DNA of 64,000 nt from JAFDVL01 sp031409955 (GTDB lineage Bacteria; Acidobacteriota; Blastocatellia; RBC074): assembly GCA_031409955.1 (NCBI GenBank), contig JANNYF010000220.1:1-64000 (forward strand), in the 5' to 3' direction. Under the pieces are notes generated by a model that was given only the letters and a program-made list of their open reading frames with translations, had not been told where the DNA came from and did no database searches. Positions 24,700 to 33,556 of the stretch are shown piece by piece. Position numbers and translations under genes: made by a program. Numbering within the stretch: position 1 is the stretch's first letter; each line of letters starts with the position of its first letter.

Positions 24700-25986
24700 A
24701 TGAAAGAAAAGCGCCAGATTGTCTTTGCCACGTTAGCGATGGTGGCGCTGTTTACGGTTTATGAATGGGCGAAGACGACGCTCTTTCCCGCCATGAGCGT
24801 GACGACTTCACACCTCATCACGATCATCGTCGCAGGCGTTATCACCGCCGTCATTTCTCGGCAGGTCATCAAACGCCAATCGCGGCTCATCAACGAACAA
24901 AAAACCAGCAACGAGCGATTGCGCGAAGCACTTGCCACCGCCGAGCGCAGTACGAATCTGTTGCAATCCATTATTACTTCGGTGGACGAAGGTCTGATCA
25001 TTATTGACCGCAATCAACATATCCTGCTCATCAATGATGCGGCGCAAAGTTTACTCGGCTTGCGGCGCAAAGATTTCGAGCGGCTTCCTGACATTAGCCG
25101 TGACCCGCCGATTATCGAGGCGTTTCTGAGTGTGTTGACAAAAGGTGAGCGCGCTTCTGCTCGGGTGGAGATTGCTGCCGGAATCAACCGCCGCATTCTG
25201 CGCTTGCAAACCGGGCCGTTACGCTTTAGCGATGCCCACGTGGAAGGCGTTGTCGGAGCCTTCATTGACATCACGCAACTTGAACGGCTGGAAAGTATTC
25301 GGCAGGCATTTCTCGCCAATGTCTCGCACGAATTGCGCACGCCCCTCACCTCCATCACCGCGTACACAGAAACGTTGTTGGATGGAGGCTTGAACGATCA
25401 AGACAACAGTCTCCGCTTCCTCAACACAATTCATCGCAATGCGGAACGGATGCGCAATCTGGTGAATGACATTTCAGAGTTATCGTTGATTGAAGCGGGG
25501 GCTGTGCGGTTGTCTTTCGATAAGCTTTCGTTGCAATCGGTAGTCAATGAAGTTTTCAATGGCCTGGCGCTGCGCGGTCAAAAACATCAGGTGCAACTGC
25601 GCAACGATGTTCCTGAAAACTGCACCGTCACGGCGGATCGGCGGCGGTTGGAGCAAATTCTGATCAATCTGGTGGACAACGCGATCAAATTCAATAGGCC
25701 ACAAGGCGAAGTTATTGTCAGCGCCACTATCGAAGAGGAACAAACCATCATTCGCGTGCGAGATTCGGGCGTTGGTATTCCGCCGGAACATTTGCCGCGC
25801 GTCTTTGAGCGCTTCTATCGCGCAGACAAAGCGCGTTCCCGCGAGCTTGGTGGTACGGGCTTGGGCTTGGCCATCGTGAAACATTTGACGCGTGCGCACG
25901 GCGGCGATGCAGAGGTTAATAGCACAGTCGGACAAGGCTGCGAATTTGTTATCAAATTGCCGAATCGCGATTTGGTCGAAAGCTGA
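24700..25986 (+). CDS. PhoR-like membrane sensor histidine kinase
   Basis: This 428-residue kinase has two N-terminal membrane helices (about 7-24 and 36-56), then a PAS domain (about 85-190) and a HisKA domain with phospho-acceptor His210 in ANVSHELRTP. The HATPase_c domain has N-box LVDNAIKFN and G-boxes DSGVGIP and GGTGLGLAIV. Architecture and position after PiT suggest a PhoR-type phosphate kinase. No response regulator is encoded beside it, so its partner must be elsewhere. ATG 24700 lies 16 bases after the PiT stop; the open frame upstream overlaps PiT. A hairpin follows before the convergent DUF1501 gene. Confidence 0.92.
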   Translation: MKEKRQIVFATLAMVALFTVYEWAKTTLFPAMSVTTSHLITIIVAGVITAVISRQVIKRQSRLINEQKTSNERLREALATAERSTNLLQSIITSVDEGLIIIDRNQHILLINDAAQSLLGLRRKDFERLPDISRDPPIIEAFLSVLTKGERASARVEIAAGINRRILRLQTGPLRFSDAHVEGVVGAFIDITQLERLESIRQAFLANVSHELRTPLTSITAYTETLLDGGLNDQDNSLRFLNTIHRNAERMRNLVNDISELSLIEAGAVRLSFDKLSLQSVVNEVFNGLALRGQKHQVQLRNDVPENCTVTADRRRLEQILINLVDNAIKFNRPQGEVIVSATIEEEQTIIRVRDSGVGIPPEHLPRVFERFYRADKARSRELGGTGLGLAIVKHLTRAHGGDAEVNSTVGQGCEFVIKLPNRDLVES

Positions 25987-26004
25987 TCCTTACTGCCAAA
26001 AAGA

Positions 26005-26037
26005 AATCGGGTAGCGACAACCGTCCGCTACCCGATT
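26005..26037 (-). terminator. hairpin terminator between convergent genes
   Basis: AATCGGGTAGCG pairs perfectly with CGCTACCCGATT around a 9-base loop. On the minus strand the stem is followed by TTTCTTTTT, so it fits best as the terminator of the DUF1501 gene. In the plus direction the U-tract is absent, although the stem may still slow transcription leaving the kinase gene. Confidence 0.8.
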
Positions 26038-26061
26038 CGTGGTTGGTAAACAGCTTATCCG

Positions 26062-27561
26062 CTATGGCCTGCTGCCTCTGCCTGAATCGCCTTTGCGGGT
26101 AGTCCCAGAACGTCCTCCGCTTGCCTTTGCTCGACTGTTGTCAAAGACCTCCATGACCGGATACCAGGCTCCTTCGGAAGCGAAGGGAACATACTCAAAA
26201 CCGCGTCCAAACGGGTCATCTTTCCGTGAGGTCGTGTAATCAATGCCCAGCGCCGAGTAAATCGTCGCGGCAATGTCTTCATTGACGATAGAGCGATTTT
26301 GTGACCATCCTGGCTCGACCGTGCTGCCACCCGTCGCTGTGGTGGAGCCAATCACTTTGCCACCTTCGACGCCGCCGCCAGCCATGACGCAGAATTGTTG
26401 GAAGAAGTGATCGCGCCCAGCATTGACCGTCAACGATCCAACCGTCCGCCCGAATTCGCCCATCGCTACGATCAACGTTTCATCCAGCAACGAACCGCCT
26501 TGTGTGCCCGGCAGCGCCGCGAGGTCGGTGAGCAGATTCGAGAGTCCTTTATCAAATTGCCCCGCCGGGCCATAAATCCCGCCGGGCTTGGCGTAAATGT
26601 TGGTGTGATTGTCCCAACCGCCAATATTGATTTGGATGTAACGCGTTCCCAGATTCGACTTCACCAGATTGCGCGCCGTAACGCAGGAATTCCCGAAGCC
26701 GGAACTGCCGTAGCGTTGCTGATCCGCCGTGGAAAACTTGAAGACGCTGTCAACTTCGGGGTCATACATCATGCCTTTGCTTTGCGCGTAGAAGCTGTCC
26801 ATGTCGTAGACCGCATTGCCTAGCGGAGAATCTTTGCGCAACTCTCCGTCTACGGCTTGCAGCATCGCATAGCGCGTCTCGAACAATGTCTTCCCGTCAG
26901 CGTTGACCAGGTTCGACAAGCCGTTGGGCGAAGCCCCCACATCGAACGGTGTGTAGCGCGCATTGAAATAGCCCGCCCCGATTAAACCGCCGCCCGTATT
27001 GAGCGAAATGAAGCCGGGCAGCTTGTGATTGGGCAGGCGTTTGGCTTCCATTTCCAAGGCCACGACGCTGCCGATATTGGGTGCAATCTTCCCTAATGCC
27101 GAACTTGGGCTGCGCGCGATTTGCACCCAGGTTTGTTGCAACTGATGCACCAGAGCGGGCGCGCGAACGGAGCGCAGGATAGCGAGCTTGCCCAGGTGTT
27201 CCGCGAGGCCGGGCATCAAGCCCTGCGGGAACAACGTGGTTCCATTGTTATAGGTAGTCGGATTGAAATCGGTCGGTGTCCAGGCTCCGACTTTCAGATC
27301 GAATGTGTCCACGTGACTCGGAGCGCCGCCCATCAAAATGAAGATAACGTTTTTCGACGTTCCTTTGAGCTTGGCACTTACGCCTGCGGCTGCCGTAGCG
27401 GGCTTCAGCAGCGGCGATAGGAAAAAGCCTGTCACGCCTGCGCCCGCGATTTTGAAGAAGTTGCGCCGCCCCAACATTGGGCCGTCCCACAAGGTTGAAT
27501 TCACGGGCCGCAACGGTTTACAAACGTCACACGAATGGTCTGGATGAAGATGGTCTGTCAT
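26062..27561 (-). CDS. DUF1501 protein with Tat-type signal
   Basis: This 499-residue protein of the sulfatase-like DUF1501 family has a twin-arginine signal, GRRNFFKIAGAGVTGFFL (about 31-48). The core shows NVIFILMGGAPSHVDTFDLK near residue 80 and MGEFGRTVGS further on, the usual landmarks of the family. These proteins are exported folded, and their chemistry is undetermined. They are almost always encoded beside a DUF1549/DUF1553 protein, as here: that gene lies 35 bases upstream on the same strand. AAGGAT precedes the ATG. A short cysteine-rich head (SCDVCKP) comes before the Tat motif. A TatA gene is encoded elsewhere in the window. Confidence 0.93.
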   Translation of the reverse strand: MTDHLHPDHSCDVCKPLRPVNSTLWDGPMLGRRNFFKIAGAGVTGFFLSPLLKPATAAAGVSAKLKGTSKNVIFILMGGAPSHVDTFDLKVGAWTPTDFNPTTYNNGTTLFPQGLMPGLAEHLGKLAILRSVRAPALVHQLQQTWVQIARSPSSALGKIAPNIGSVVALEMEAKRLPNHKLPGFISLNTGGGLIGAGYFNARYTPFDVGASPNGLSNLVNADGKTLFETRYAMLQAVDGELRKDSPLGNAVYDMDSFYAQSKGMMYDPEVDSVFKFSTADQQRYGSSGFGNSCVTARNLVKSNLGTRYIQINIGGWDNHTNIYAKPGGIYGPAGQFDKGLSNLLTDLAALPGTQGGSLLDETLIVAMGEFGRTVGSLTVNAGRDHFFQQFCVMAGGGVEGGKVIGSTTATGGSTVEPGWSQNRSIVNEDIAATIYSALGIDYTTSRKDDPFGRGFEYVPFASEGAWYPVMEVFDNSRAKASGGRSGTTRKGDSGRGSRP

Positions 27562-27596
27562 TTTTTAATCCTTCCTTTCTGCCGTCATCGGCCTGT

Positions 27597-29642
27597 TTAG
27601 TAATTGAACATGAAATCAACTTTGTTCAGTAACACCCATTGCACGCTTTCGGTCGCTACTTGTTTGCCCAACGAAGTGTAGTAGGGCAGCAGTTTTTTGA
27701 CCTCATTCGCCGTTGGTTGGCGCGACAACGTCGTCAGGTATAACTGTTCGATGATTTGTTCATTGGTCAGGCTGGTGTTGGCCAGTAGTTTGGAAACGAA
27801 GGAACCCGCATTGCCGCGATGAATGCGTCCCATGACGAAAGAGTTGTTCATCAAATTCAACGATTGCAAAATGGTCGGGTCCAACGTGCGAAGCTTCTGA
27901 TCACGGTCTCCTCGCAAAAAGGAATCCAGAAACGCTCTGGCGCCGCCGTTGCTGCGCGGCTCTACGGTTTCGGGCAGTTGCATCGCCCAACTCACCCGTC
28001 CGATTTCGTTGTTGAGGTCATCAGTAATGACATAACCTTCTTTAGCGGGTTGTCCGGCAAACCCCATCGTCGGCATAATTCCAGTAGCCTTCAGGATCGC
28101 GTCGTGAACTTCTTCGGCGTCTAGGCGGCGCACATATTTCCGCGCAAAGTACGGAACGTAGTCCAGTTTCCAATCGCCTGCATATTGCGAAGAAAGTTGG
28201 TACGCGCTGGATTTGGCAATCGTGGAAATCAAGTATTTCAGGTCGAAGCCGGTTTGTTTGAAATCCTGCGCCATCGCCTCCAATAGTTCGGCATTGGCAG
28301 GTTGCAGTGTCCATCCTTCCGGCATCTTTGTATTGGGGTCCAGCCGCGCCGGATCAAAGGCGTTCGAGGGAGAAACCAATCCTTCGAGCATCAGTTTTTC
28401 CCAAATGTAATTCACCGTCGCGCGTGCAAATTGCGGGTCTTTGATGATGTGCCGGGAGAGCGCTTGACGACGGTTTTCGCCCGCGAGAACGCCACCGCCA
28501 CCGTACATATATTCCGGTGCCGCTGTCGTCTTGCCATTCACGGCAGCACGCGTTTGCCGATTGCCGAAATTCGTGTTCAGGTTATATTCACCCGCTGCAT
28601 TTTCCGAAACGATGTATTTGACGTAATTGGTGGTGGGCGGTGTTCCCAATTGCACAGCACGGCGAGCAGTGCGTGCAAAAAACGCCGCCATTCCGTATGC
28701 TTCCGCGCGTTTTCTTTGCGCTCCCCACAGATTCACTTCGTCCAAATGACCGCGTCCATCGTGACATAACAAACAGTCTACCGCGCTGATGCCAAGGAAC
28801 GTGGTGGAAGCCTTGACCGCTAATCCATCCATCGTGTCCTGCGCTGGCCCCATCGGAACATTGCCCAGCACAATAAAGTTGGCAAAGCCTTCCGTCGCAT
28901 TGAAACTGTCGCCATTCCCGGCAAGCAAATCCGTGACGATTTGGTCATAGCTGCGATTGCTGCCGATGGCGTCTTTGATATAGTAGTGAAACGCATCCCG
29001 CCCGCCGCGATATGTGTTGATATTCGTGGCAAACGCGGAGTTCTTGTACAAATCACCAAAGAACATGGCCCACTTATCAATGTACTCTGACGAGTTGACC
29101 AAAGCGTCCACCAACTGGTCTCGTTTGTTGGGCGTTGTATCCGCCAGAAACTGCGAAACGTTTTCGGGCGCGGGAATGCGACCAGTCAGATCAAGCGTGG
29201 CGCGACGAATAAATTCAGCATCCGTGCAGAGCGGAGCCGAATTCACACCATCTCTGCCCATCCGATTGAAGAGAATCGTATCAATGAAATTCTGGCGCGG
29301 AATTTCTTGCGGTGAAACTAAGGCGCTTTGCGTTGCGCGCACGCTTTCACTGAAGGTCGTTGTGGTGCGAGAGACACTGATGCGATGTCGCGCCTGCGCT
29401 TCCCGAAATTCTTCCGGGTCTTTCAGAAACGTGCAATCAGAAACTGAGACAGGCGCAGCAACAGCTTGTGCGCGGGAAACTTTCCGCTGCTGTGCTGCCT
29501 GTGAAATGAATTGGATGGTTGAGAAATCAAGCACTGTGAGCAAGCCAAAGGCCGCCAACACGAACGCCACGATTCGTTTTACGAGTTGAGATCGGTGGGT
29601 CTTGTGCGAATCACTTCTCCTACCTTTCAAAGTTAAAGGCAT
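27597..29642 (-). CDS. DUF1549/DUF1553 exported protein with a CxxCH motif
   Basis: This 681-residue protein has an N-terminal membrane-type signal (about 23-50, VAFVLAAFGLLTVLDF). The DUF1549 domain follows (from about 105: DTILFNRMGRDGVNS, RRATLDLTGRIPAPE, WAMFFGDLYKN), and the DUF1553 domain lies in the C-terminal half (RQALSRHIIKDPQFARATVN, RRLDAEEVHDAI). Between them is CLLCHDGRGH, a CxxCH site that could bind c-type haem. It heads the DUF1501 transcript. AGGAGGACTCT precedes the ATG. Such pairs are abundant in Planctomycetes, Verrucomicrobia and Acidobacteria. Their role is unknown, with polysaccharide breakdown often suggested. Confidence 0.92.
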   Translation of the reverse strand: MPLTLKGRRSDSHKTHRSQLVKRIVAFVLAAFGLLTVLDFSTIQFISQAAQQRKVSRAQAVAAPVSVSDCTFLKDPEEFREAQARHRISVSRTTTTFSESVRATQSALVSPQEIPRQNFIDTILFNRMGRDGVNSAPLCTDAEFIRRATLDLTGRIPAPENVSQFLADTTPNKRDQLVDALVNSSEYIDKWAMFFGDLYKNSAFATNINTYRGGRDAFHYYIKDAIGSNRSYDQIVTDLLAGNGDSFNATEGFANFIVLGNVPMGPAQDTMDGLAVKASTTFLGISAVDCLLCHDGRGHLDEVNLWGAQRKRAEAYGMAAFFARTARRAVQLGTPPTTNYVKYIVSENAAGEYNLNTNFGNRQTRAAVNGKTTAAPEYMYGGGGVLAGENRRQALSRHIIKDPQFARATVNYIWEKLMLEGLVSPSNAFDPARLDPNTKMPEGWTLQPANAELLEAMAQDFKQTGFDLKYLISTIAKSSAYQLSSQYAGDWKLDYVPYFARKYVRRLDAEEVHDAILKATGIMPTMGFAGQPAKEGYVITDDLNNEIGRVSWAMQLPETVEPRSNGGARAFLDSFLRGDRDQKLRTLDPTILQSLNLMNNSFVMGRIHRGNAGSFVSKLLANTSLTNEQIIEQLYLTTLSRQPTANEVKKLLPYYTSLGKQVATESVQWVLLNKVDFMFNY

Positions 29643-30004
29643 AGAGTCCTCCTGGGTTTTGGTTCAGACATCACGACGGTTTTCACTGCACAACAAACAT
29701 TGAACGGCGAAAAAGCCATAGCGGATTAGACTAAATTGAGTGGTACTACAATCTCAGCCAACACTGGCAATGATCTGAGCAGGTTTGCAGGGAGCATCAA
29801 ACCTCCTCCCGCGTTATTTAATGTTGACTGTAAAAGACTTCTGTCAAGGAATAGCGACGCACAATAGTGCATCATCGGATTACAAATGCCAAGCGTTAGC
29901 AATAGAGAACGAAGAAAATTCGCCTGAAAAGCCTGAAAAAAAAAGTACGTCTGGCTGTATCAGATAAATTTGATCTTAATCAAGGGTTAAGGGCGGTGGG
30001 TGAA
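29643..30004. other. long intergenic gap
   Basis: This stretch of about 360 bases between the DUF1549 gene and dusB is A+T-rich. It should hold the promoter of the DUF1549-DUF1501 unit on the minus strand. An A8 tract lies near 29938. No reading frame has a ribosome site or recognisable protein, and no strong hairpin was seen. Confidence 0.5.
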
Positions 30005-31057
30005 CTACACACCACAGGTCATTGCTTCGGCGGCCTCATCCCGCGCGGTTTGCAATTGCATGTCCACGCCGAACTGCTCCGCCAACGCGAAATACTCTTC
30101 CACAAACGGCAGCATCTCTTCGACCGATTGCGCGCGTAGCGCAGAGGTGCGCAGATGCGTCGCGTTCGCCACGCCGCGCAGGAATTGGGCCGAGAGCATT
30201 TTCAAGCGCCCAATCACGCCGCGTTCCGGCATCGCTTCGCGCAAGTAACCGAGATATTCGTAATACAAATCATACATCTCTTTCGGCATTGGTTGATGTG
30301 GTGGCAGGCCATTCATCGTTTCCCACGTTTGCCGAAAAATCCATGGATTCGCAATCGCCGCGCGTCCGATGTGAACCGCGTTGCAACCCGTTTCGGTAAA
30401 ACGTTGCATCGCGTGTTGCGGGTTCAAAATGTCGCCGCTGCCTGACACTGGAATTGAGACATTTTCTTTGATCGCCCGCACCAAGTCCCAATTCGCAAAG
30501 CCCTTGTAGCCCTGCACACGCGTGCGTCCGTGCAGCGTGACCATTGACGCGCCGCAGTCCTCAATCAGCTTAGCGACTTCGACGCAGTTGATCGTGTTGT
30601 CATCCCAACCCGCGCGAATCTTCACGGTCATTGGAATCGAGAGAGCGCGTTTGACTTCCGTCAGGATTTTTTTGAGTTGCGGCAAATCACGCAGCAAACT
30701 GGAACCGCCGCCGCCGTTCGTGACTTTTTTTGCCGGGCAGCCGCAGTTGATGTCTACGAAATCCGCGCCAGTCTCTTCGGCAATTTCCGCCGCCCAGCGC
30801 ATTCGCACTTCGTCGTAGCCGAAAATCTGAATCGCAATCGGACGCTCTTCCGCCGTAAAGCGCATCAGATCGTGCGTCCGCATATTGCCGCGCGTAAGTC
30901 CCTCAACACTGATGAACTCGGTGACGATCAAGCCGAGGCCGCCGCATTTTTTCGCAATACGGCGAAACGGCGAATCCGTCACGCCGGCCATCGGCGACAA
31001 GATGAGGGGCGGCGATAGTTCGTGGCTTGCTATGCGGAATGAAGTCGGATACTGCAT
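30005..31057 (-). CDS. dusB: tRNA-dihydrouridine synthase
   Basis: This 350-residue flavoenzyme reduces uridine to dihydrouridine in tRNA D loops. The FMN-binding TIM barrel begins with LSPMAGVTDSPFR; the catalytic cysteine is Cys105 in NCGCPAKKV; later strands read TVKIRAGWDD, TLHGRTR, SGSGDI and HIGRAAIANPW. A C-terminal helical domain follows. The DusB assignment, over DusA or DusC, rests on general resemblance. The frame is open upstream as far as 31648, but homology starts at ATG 31057, and the extension would be encoded by a palindromic repeat and by the complement of the HD gene. It is divergent from the interrupted HD gene. Confidence 0.94.
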   Translation of the reverse strand: MQYPTSFRIASHELSPPLILSPMAGVTDSPFRRIAKKCGGLGLIVTEFISVEGLTRGNMRTHDLMRFTAEERPIAIQIFGYDEVRMRWAAEIAEETGADFVDINCGCPAKKVTNGGGGSSLLRDLPQLKKILTEVKRALSIPMTVKIRAGWDDNTINCVEVAKLIEDCGASMVTLHGRTRVQGYKGFANWDLVRAIKENVSIPVSGSGDILNPQHAMQRFTETGCNAVHIGRAAIANPWIFRQTWETMNGLPPHQPMPKEMYDLYYEYLGYLREAMPERGVIGRLKMLSAQFLRGVANATHLRTSALRAQSVEEMLPFVEEYFALAEQFGVDMQLQTARDEAAEAMTCGV

Positions 31058-31080
31058 AAACGCAATATAGCAGAATTTCC

Positions 31081-31234
31081 ATCCACGAAGCCACACGAAG
31101 GGACACGAAGGAGAGATAAAGAGAAGGAGAGATAGAGTGAACGGGCGACAACAGGACAGAGCAACTTCGTGACAAATTCGCTCTTTCGCTCTTTCTCTCT
31201 CTTTCTTCGTGTCCCTTCGTGTGGCTTCGTGGAT
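31081..31234. repeat. inverted repeat with perfect 30-bp arms
   Basis: ATCCACGAAGCCACACGAAG plus ten more bases at 31081-31110 is exactly complementary to 31205-31234. Each arm is built of ACACGAAG-type words. The inner flanks are purine-rich (GAGAGATAAAGAG) on the left and pyrimidine-rich on the right, extending partial pairing. It occupies most of the divergent gap between dusB and the HD gene. Confidence 0.88.
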
Positions 31235-31282
31235 GAGAAAGTGGATTTGACGTAGTTCTGCAAAACCAGTAGCGTTGCGGCA

Positions 31283-31846
31283 ATGGAGACAAACGCGACA
31301 ATTGCATTTCTCACTGAACTGATTCGTCTCAAGGCTTTGCCGCGCACCGGCTGGTTGTTGCGCGGCGTGCGCGATGTGGAATCCATTGCCGATCACACCT
31401 TCGGCGTCGCGTGGGTAGCGATGCTGTAGGCGGATCGTGCTGTCGCTTGCGGCCTGCCAGTCAACGTGGAAAAAGTTTTGCGAATGGCATTGCTGCACGA
31501 TCTTGCTGAAGCGCGCACCGGCGATTTGCCCAGCACGATCAAGCCCTATTTTCAGGGCGATACGCTGAAACAAGCGGACGAACAAGCAACGCGCGACATC
31601 CTGCAACCGCTCGGCGAAAGTGGCGCAAACTATCTTGCTCTCTGGCACGAATACGAACAGCGCACCTCACTTGAAGCTCGCATCGTCAAAGCAGCGGATA
31701 AGATTGATTTGCTTTTGCAAGCGCGCGAATACGAGCAAGGCGGCGCAAAAAAATTGGGCGAGTTTTGGGATAAGGCGGATGAAGATTTCGCCAAGCTGGG
31801 CATTGATGAGCTGATTGCTGATATACTGGCGGCGTTGAAAGGCTGA
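31283..31846 (+). pseudogene. HD-domain nucleotidase gene interrupted by TAG
   Basis: Read from ATG 31283, the frame encodes an HD-domain hydrolase of the YfbR/HD_3 type (5'-deoxynucleotidase-like) of 187 codons. The motifs are SIADHTFGVAW (first metal His), LLHDLAEARTGDLP (the HD pair) and KAADKIDLLLQAREYE (final Asp). An in-frame TAG at 31427-31429 (codon 49) falls in WVAML*ADRA, just after the first metal histidine, with the frame preserved on both sides. A single base change such as TTG or CAG to TAG would explain it. A GTG at 31466 could restart translation but would lose the first metal ligand. It may be a recent pseudogene, a sequencing error or a readthrough case. Confidence 0.8.
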
Positions 31847-31862
31847 TCTGCTGAGCGTACTT

Positions 31863-32477
31863 ATGGATGTCGTCGAAAAATCAATTCTCTGGCTGCAACA
31901 ACTCTCGCCGTTGGGCGTGATGGTGGCGATTTTTTTGATTGCCTATATTGAAAACATTTTCCCGCCTGCGCCCAGCGATGTGCTGCTCGTGTTTGCGGGA
32001 ACGTTGATCGGCATTGGCACAGTCGGCTTTGTTCCTGCGCTGATGGTGGCGACGCTCGGCAGCACGCTGGGATTTATGACGGCGTATGGAGTCGGACGTT
32101 ATTTCGAGAAGGAAATCATCGAAGGCCGCTTCAGTCGTTTTCTGTCGGTGGACACAGTCGCTAAAGTCGAAGCGCTGTTTCGCAAATACGGCTATGGCGT
32201 GATTATCGCCAATCGGTTTTTGGCGGGGACGCGCGCGATTGTTTCGTTCTTTGCCGGGATGTCGCGCATGAACTTTGTGCCGACGACTTTGCTTTGTGCT
32301 GCAAGCGCGACCGTGTGGAATATTCTGTTGCTGTGGCTTGGCAAATCGCTCGGCGGCAATTGGCGCACGGCGGGAAATTATTTGGCGACGTACAGCACGG
32401 CGGTCACGATTCTTCTGGTGACAATTGCGGTGATATTTTTGCTGCGGTGGCTGCTGAGAAGGCGCAAGGCAGCGTAA
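31863..32477 (+). CDS. DedA/VTT-family membrane protein
   Basis: This 204-residue integral membrane protein of the DedA (SNARE-associated/VTT) family carries the hallmark IENIFPPAPSDVLLVFAG near residues 28-45 and the motif YGYGVIIANRFLAGTRAIVSFFAGMSRM, with its conserved F-x-x-G-x-R helix-loop. Several hydrophobic segments surround these. DedA proteins are implicated in lipid-carrier recycling and membrane homeostasis, and some are antimicrobial-peptide resistance factors. It begins 16 bases after the interrupted HD gene and ends seven bases before pta, so the three may be co-transcribed. Confidence 0.93.
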   Translation: MDVVEKSILWLQQLSPLGVMVAIFLIAYIENIFPPAPSDVLLVFAGTLIGIGTVGFVPALMVATLGSTLGFMTAYGVGRYFEKEIIEGRFSRFLSVDTVAKVEALFRKYGYGVIIANRFLAGTRAIVSFFAGMSRMNFVPTTLLCAASATVWNILLLWLGKSLGGNWRTAGNYLATYSTAVTILLVTIAVIFLLRWLLRRRKAA

Positions 32478-32484
32478 CGAGTTT

Positions 32485-33486
32485 ATGGATATTTTGCATC
32501 GCATCCGCGTGCGCGCGGCGACCAAACTCAAGCACATCGTTTTGCCCGAAGGCGAAGACGACCGCACCATTGTTGCCGCCGCGCGGATTGCTCAGGAACG
32601 CATCGCCCGCGTGACGCTGCTCGGTCACGAAGAGAAAATTCGAGATCGCGCGGCATCGTTGCAAGCCAACTTAACCAACGTCGTTCTCCTCAATCACCGC
32701 ACGCATTCCGACTTCGACAAATTCGCGCAATTGTTTTATGAACTGCGCCGTGCGAAAGGCGTCACTTTCGACGAAGCGCGCAAACAAATCGAAGACCCGC
32801 TCTACTTCGGCAACCTGATGGTCAAGACCGGCAAAGCGGATGGCTCGGTCGCAGGTGCGACGAACACGACGGCGCACACGGTTCGTTCGGCGCTTTTGAC
32901 AATTGGCGTCAAGCAAGGCTCCAATCTGGTGTCGTCGTTTTTTGTGATGGTTGTGCCGAACAAAAACTTTGGTGCTGACGGTGTGATGGTCTATGCCGAC
33001 TGCGCGGTGGTGGCAGATCCAAGCGCCGCGCAGTTGGCTGAAATCGCCATCGCCTCCGCGCACAGTTGTCGCACGTTGCTCGAAGTCGAACCGCGCGTGG
33101 CGATGTTGTCATTCTCCACCAAAGGCAGCGCCAACCATCCGCTTGTGGACAAAGTGATTTCAGCGACTAAGACGGCAAAAATACGTGCGCCGGAATTGGA
33201 AATAGATGGTGAGTTACAAGCCGATGCCGCGTTGATCCCCAGCATTGGCGCATCCAAAGCGCCCGTCTCCACTGTCGCAGGCCAAGCGAATGTATTGATT
33301 TTTCCGAATCTGGACGTGGGCAATATCGCCTACAAGTTGACGGAGCGATTGACCAATGGAATGGCAATCGGCCCGATTTTACAGGGCTTAGACAAGCCCG
33401 CTAATGATTTGTCGCGCGGCTGCAAAGCGGATGACATCGTGGATGTCGTCGCGATTACGGCAGTGCAAGCACAAACCAGGAGTTAG
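32485..33486 (+). CDS. pta: phosphate acetyltransferase
   Basis: This 333-residue enzyme interconverts acetyl-CoA and acetyl phosphate. Landmarks are LKHIVLPEGEDDRTIVAAARI at the start, DGSVAGATNTTAHTVRSAL (substrate loop), VVADPSAAQLAEIAI, ARVAMLSFSTKGSA-type (here RVAMLSFSTKGSA), and PNLDVGNIAYKLTERL near the end. The length matches the short Pta family without the DRTGG domain. No acetate kinase gene is adjacent. Its last two codons and TAG stop are part of an inverted repeat with tandem GTTAGG words (33478-33545). Confidence 0.95.
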   Translation: MDILHRIRVRAATKLKHIVLPEGEDDRTIVAAARIAQERIARVTLLGHEEKIRDRAASLQANLTNVVLLNHRTHSDFDKFAQLFYELRRAKGVTFDEARKQIEDPLYFGNLMVKTGKADGSVAGATNTTAHTVRSALLTIGVKQGSNLVSSFFVMVVPNKNFGADGVMVYADCAVVADPSAAQLAEIAIASAHSCRTLLEVEPRVAMLSFSTKGSANHPLVDKVISATKTAKIRAPELEIDGELQADAALIPSIGASKAPVSTVAGQANVLIFPNLDVGNIAYKLTERLTNGMAIGPILQGLDKPANDLSRGCKADDIVDVVAITAVQAQTRS

Positions 33487-33545
33487 GCGTTAGGCGTTAG
33501 GATTCAGTGGGTTTTCTAAATCCCAAATCCTAATTCCTAACTCCT
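33478..33545. repeat. inverted repeat with GTTAGG words, overlapping the pta stop
   Basis: AGGAGTTAGGCGTTAGGCGT (from 33478) is complementary to AAATCCTAATTCCTAACTCCT (ending 33545). The left arm carries one extra GTTAGGC unit. The first TAG of the left arm is the pta stop codon. A similar word family occurs at 1683-1877. Confidence 0.75.
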
Positions 33546-33556
33546 CGAAAACAGTC

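Noticed and set aside
29785..29967. 60-codon plus-strand frame in the gap before dusB
   Set aside because: No ribosome site, no hydrophobic or domain pattern, and it lies in A+T-rich DNA.
31058..31648. 197-codon N-terminal extension of dusB
   Set aside because: The extension runs through a palindromic repeat and the complement of the HD gene. Homology begins at ATG 31057.
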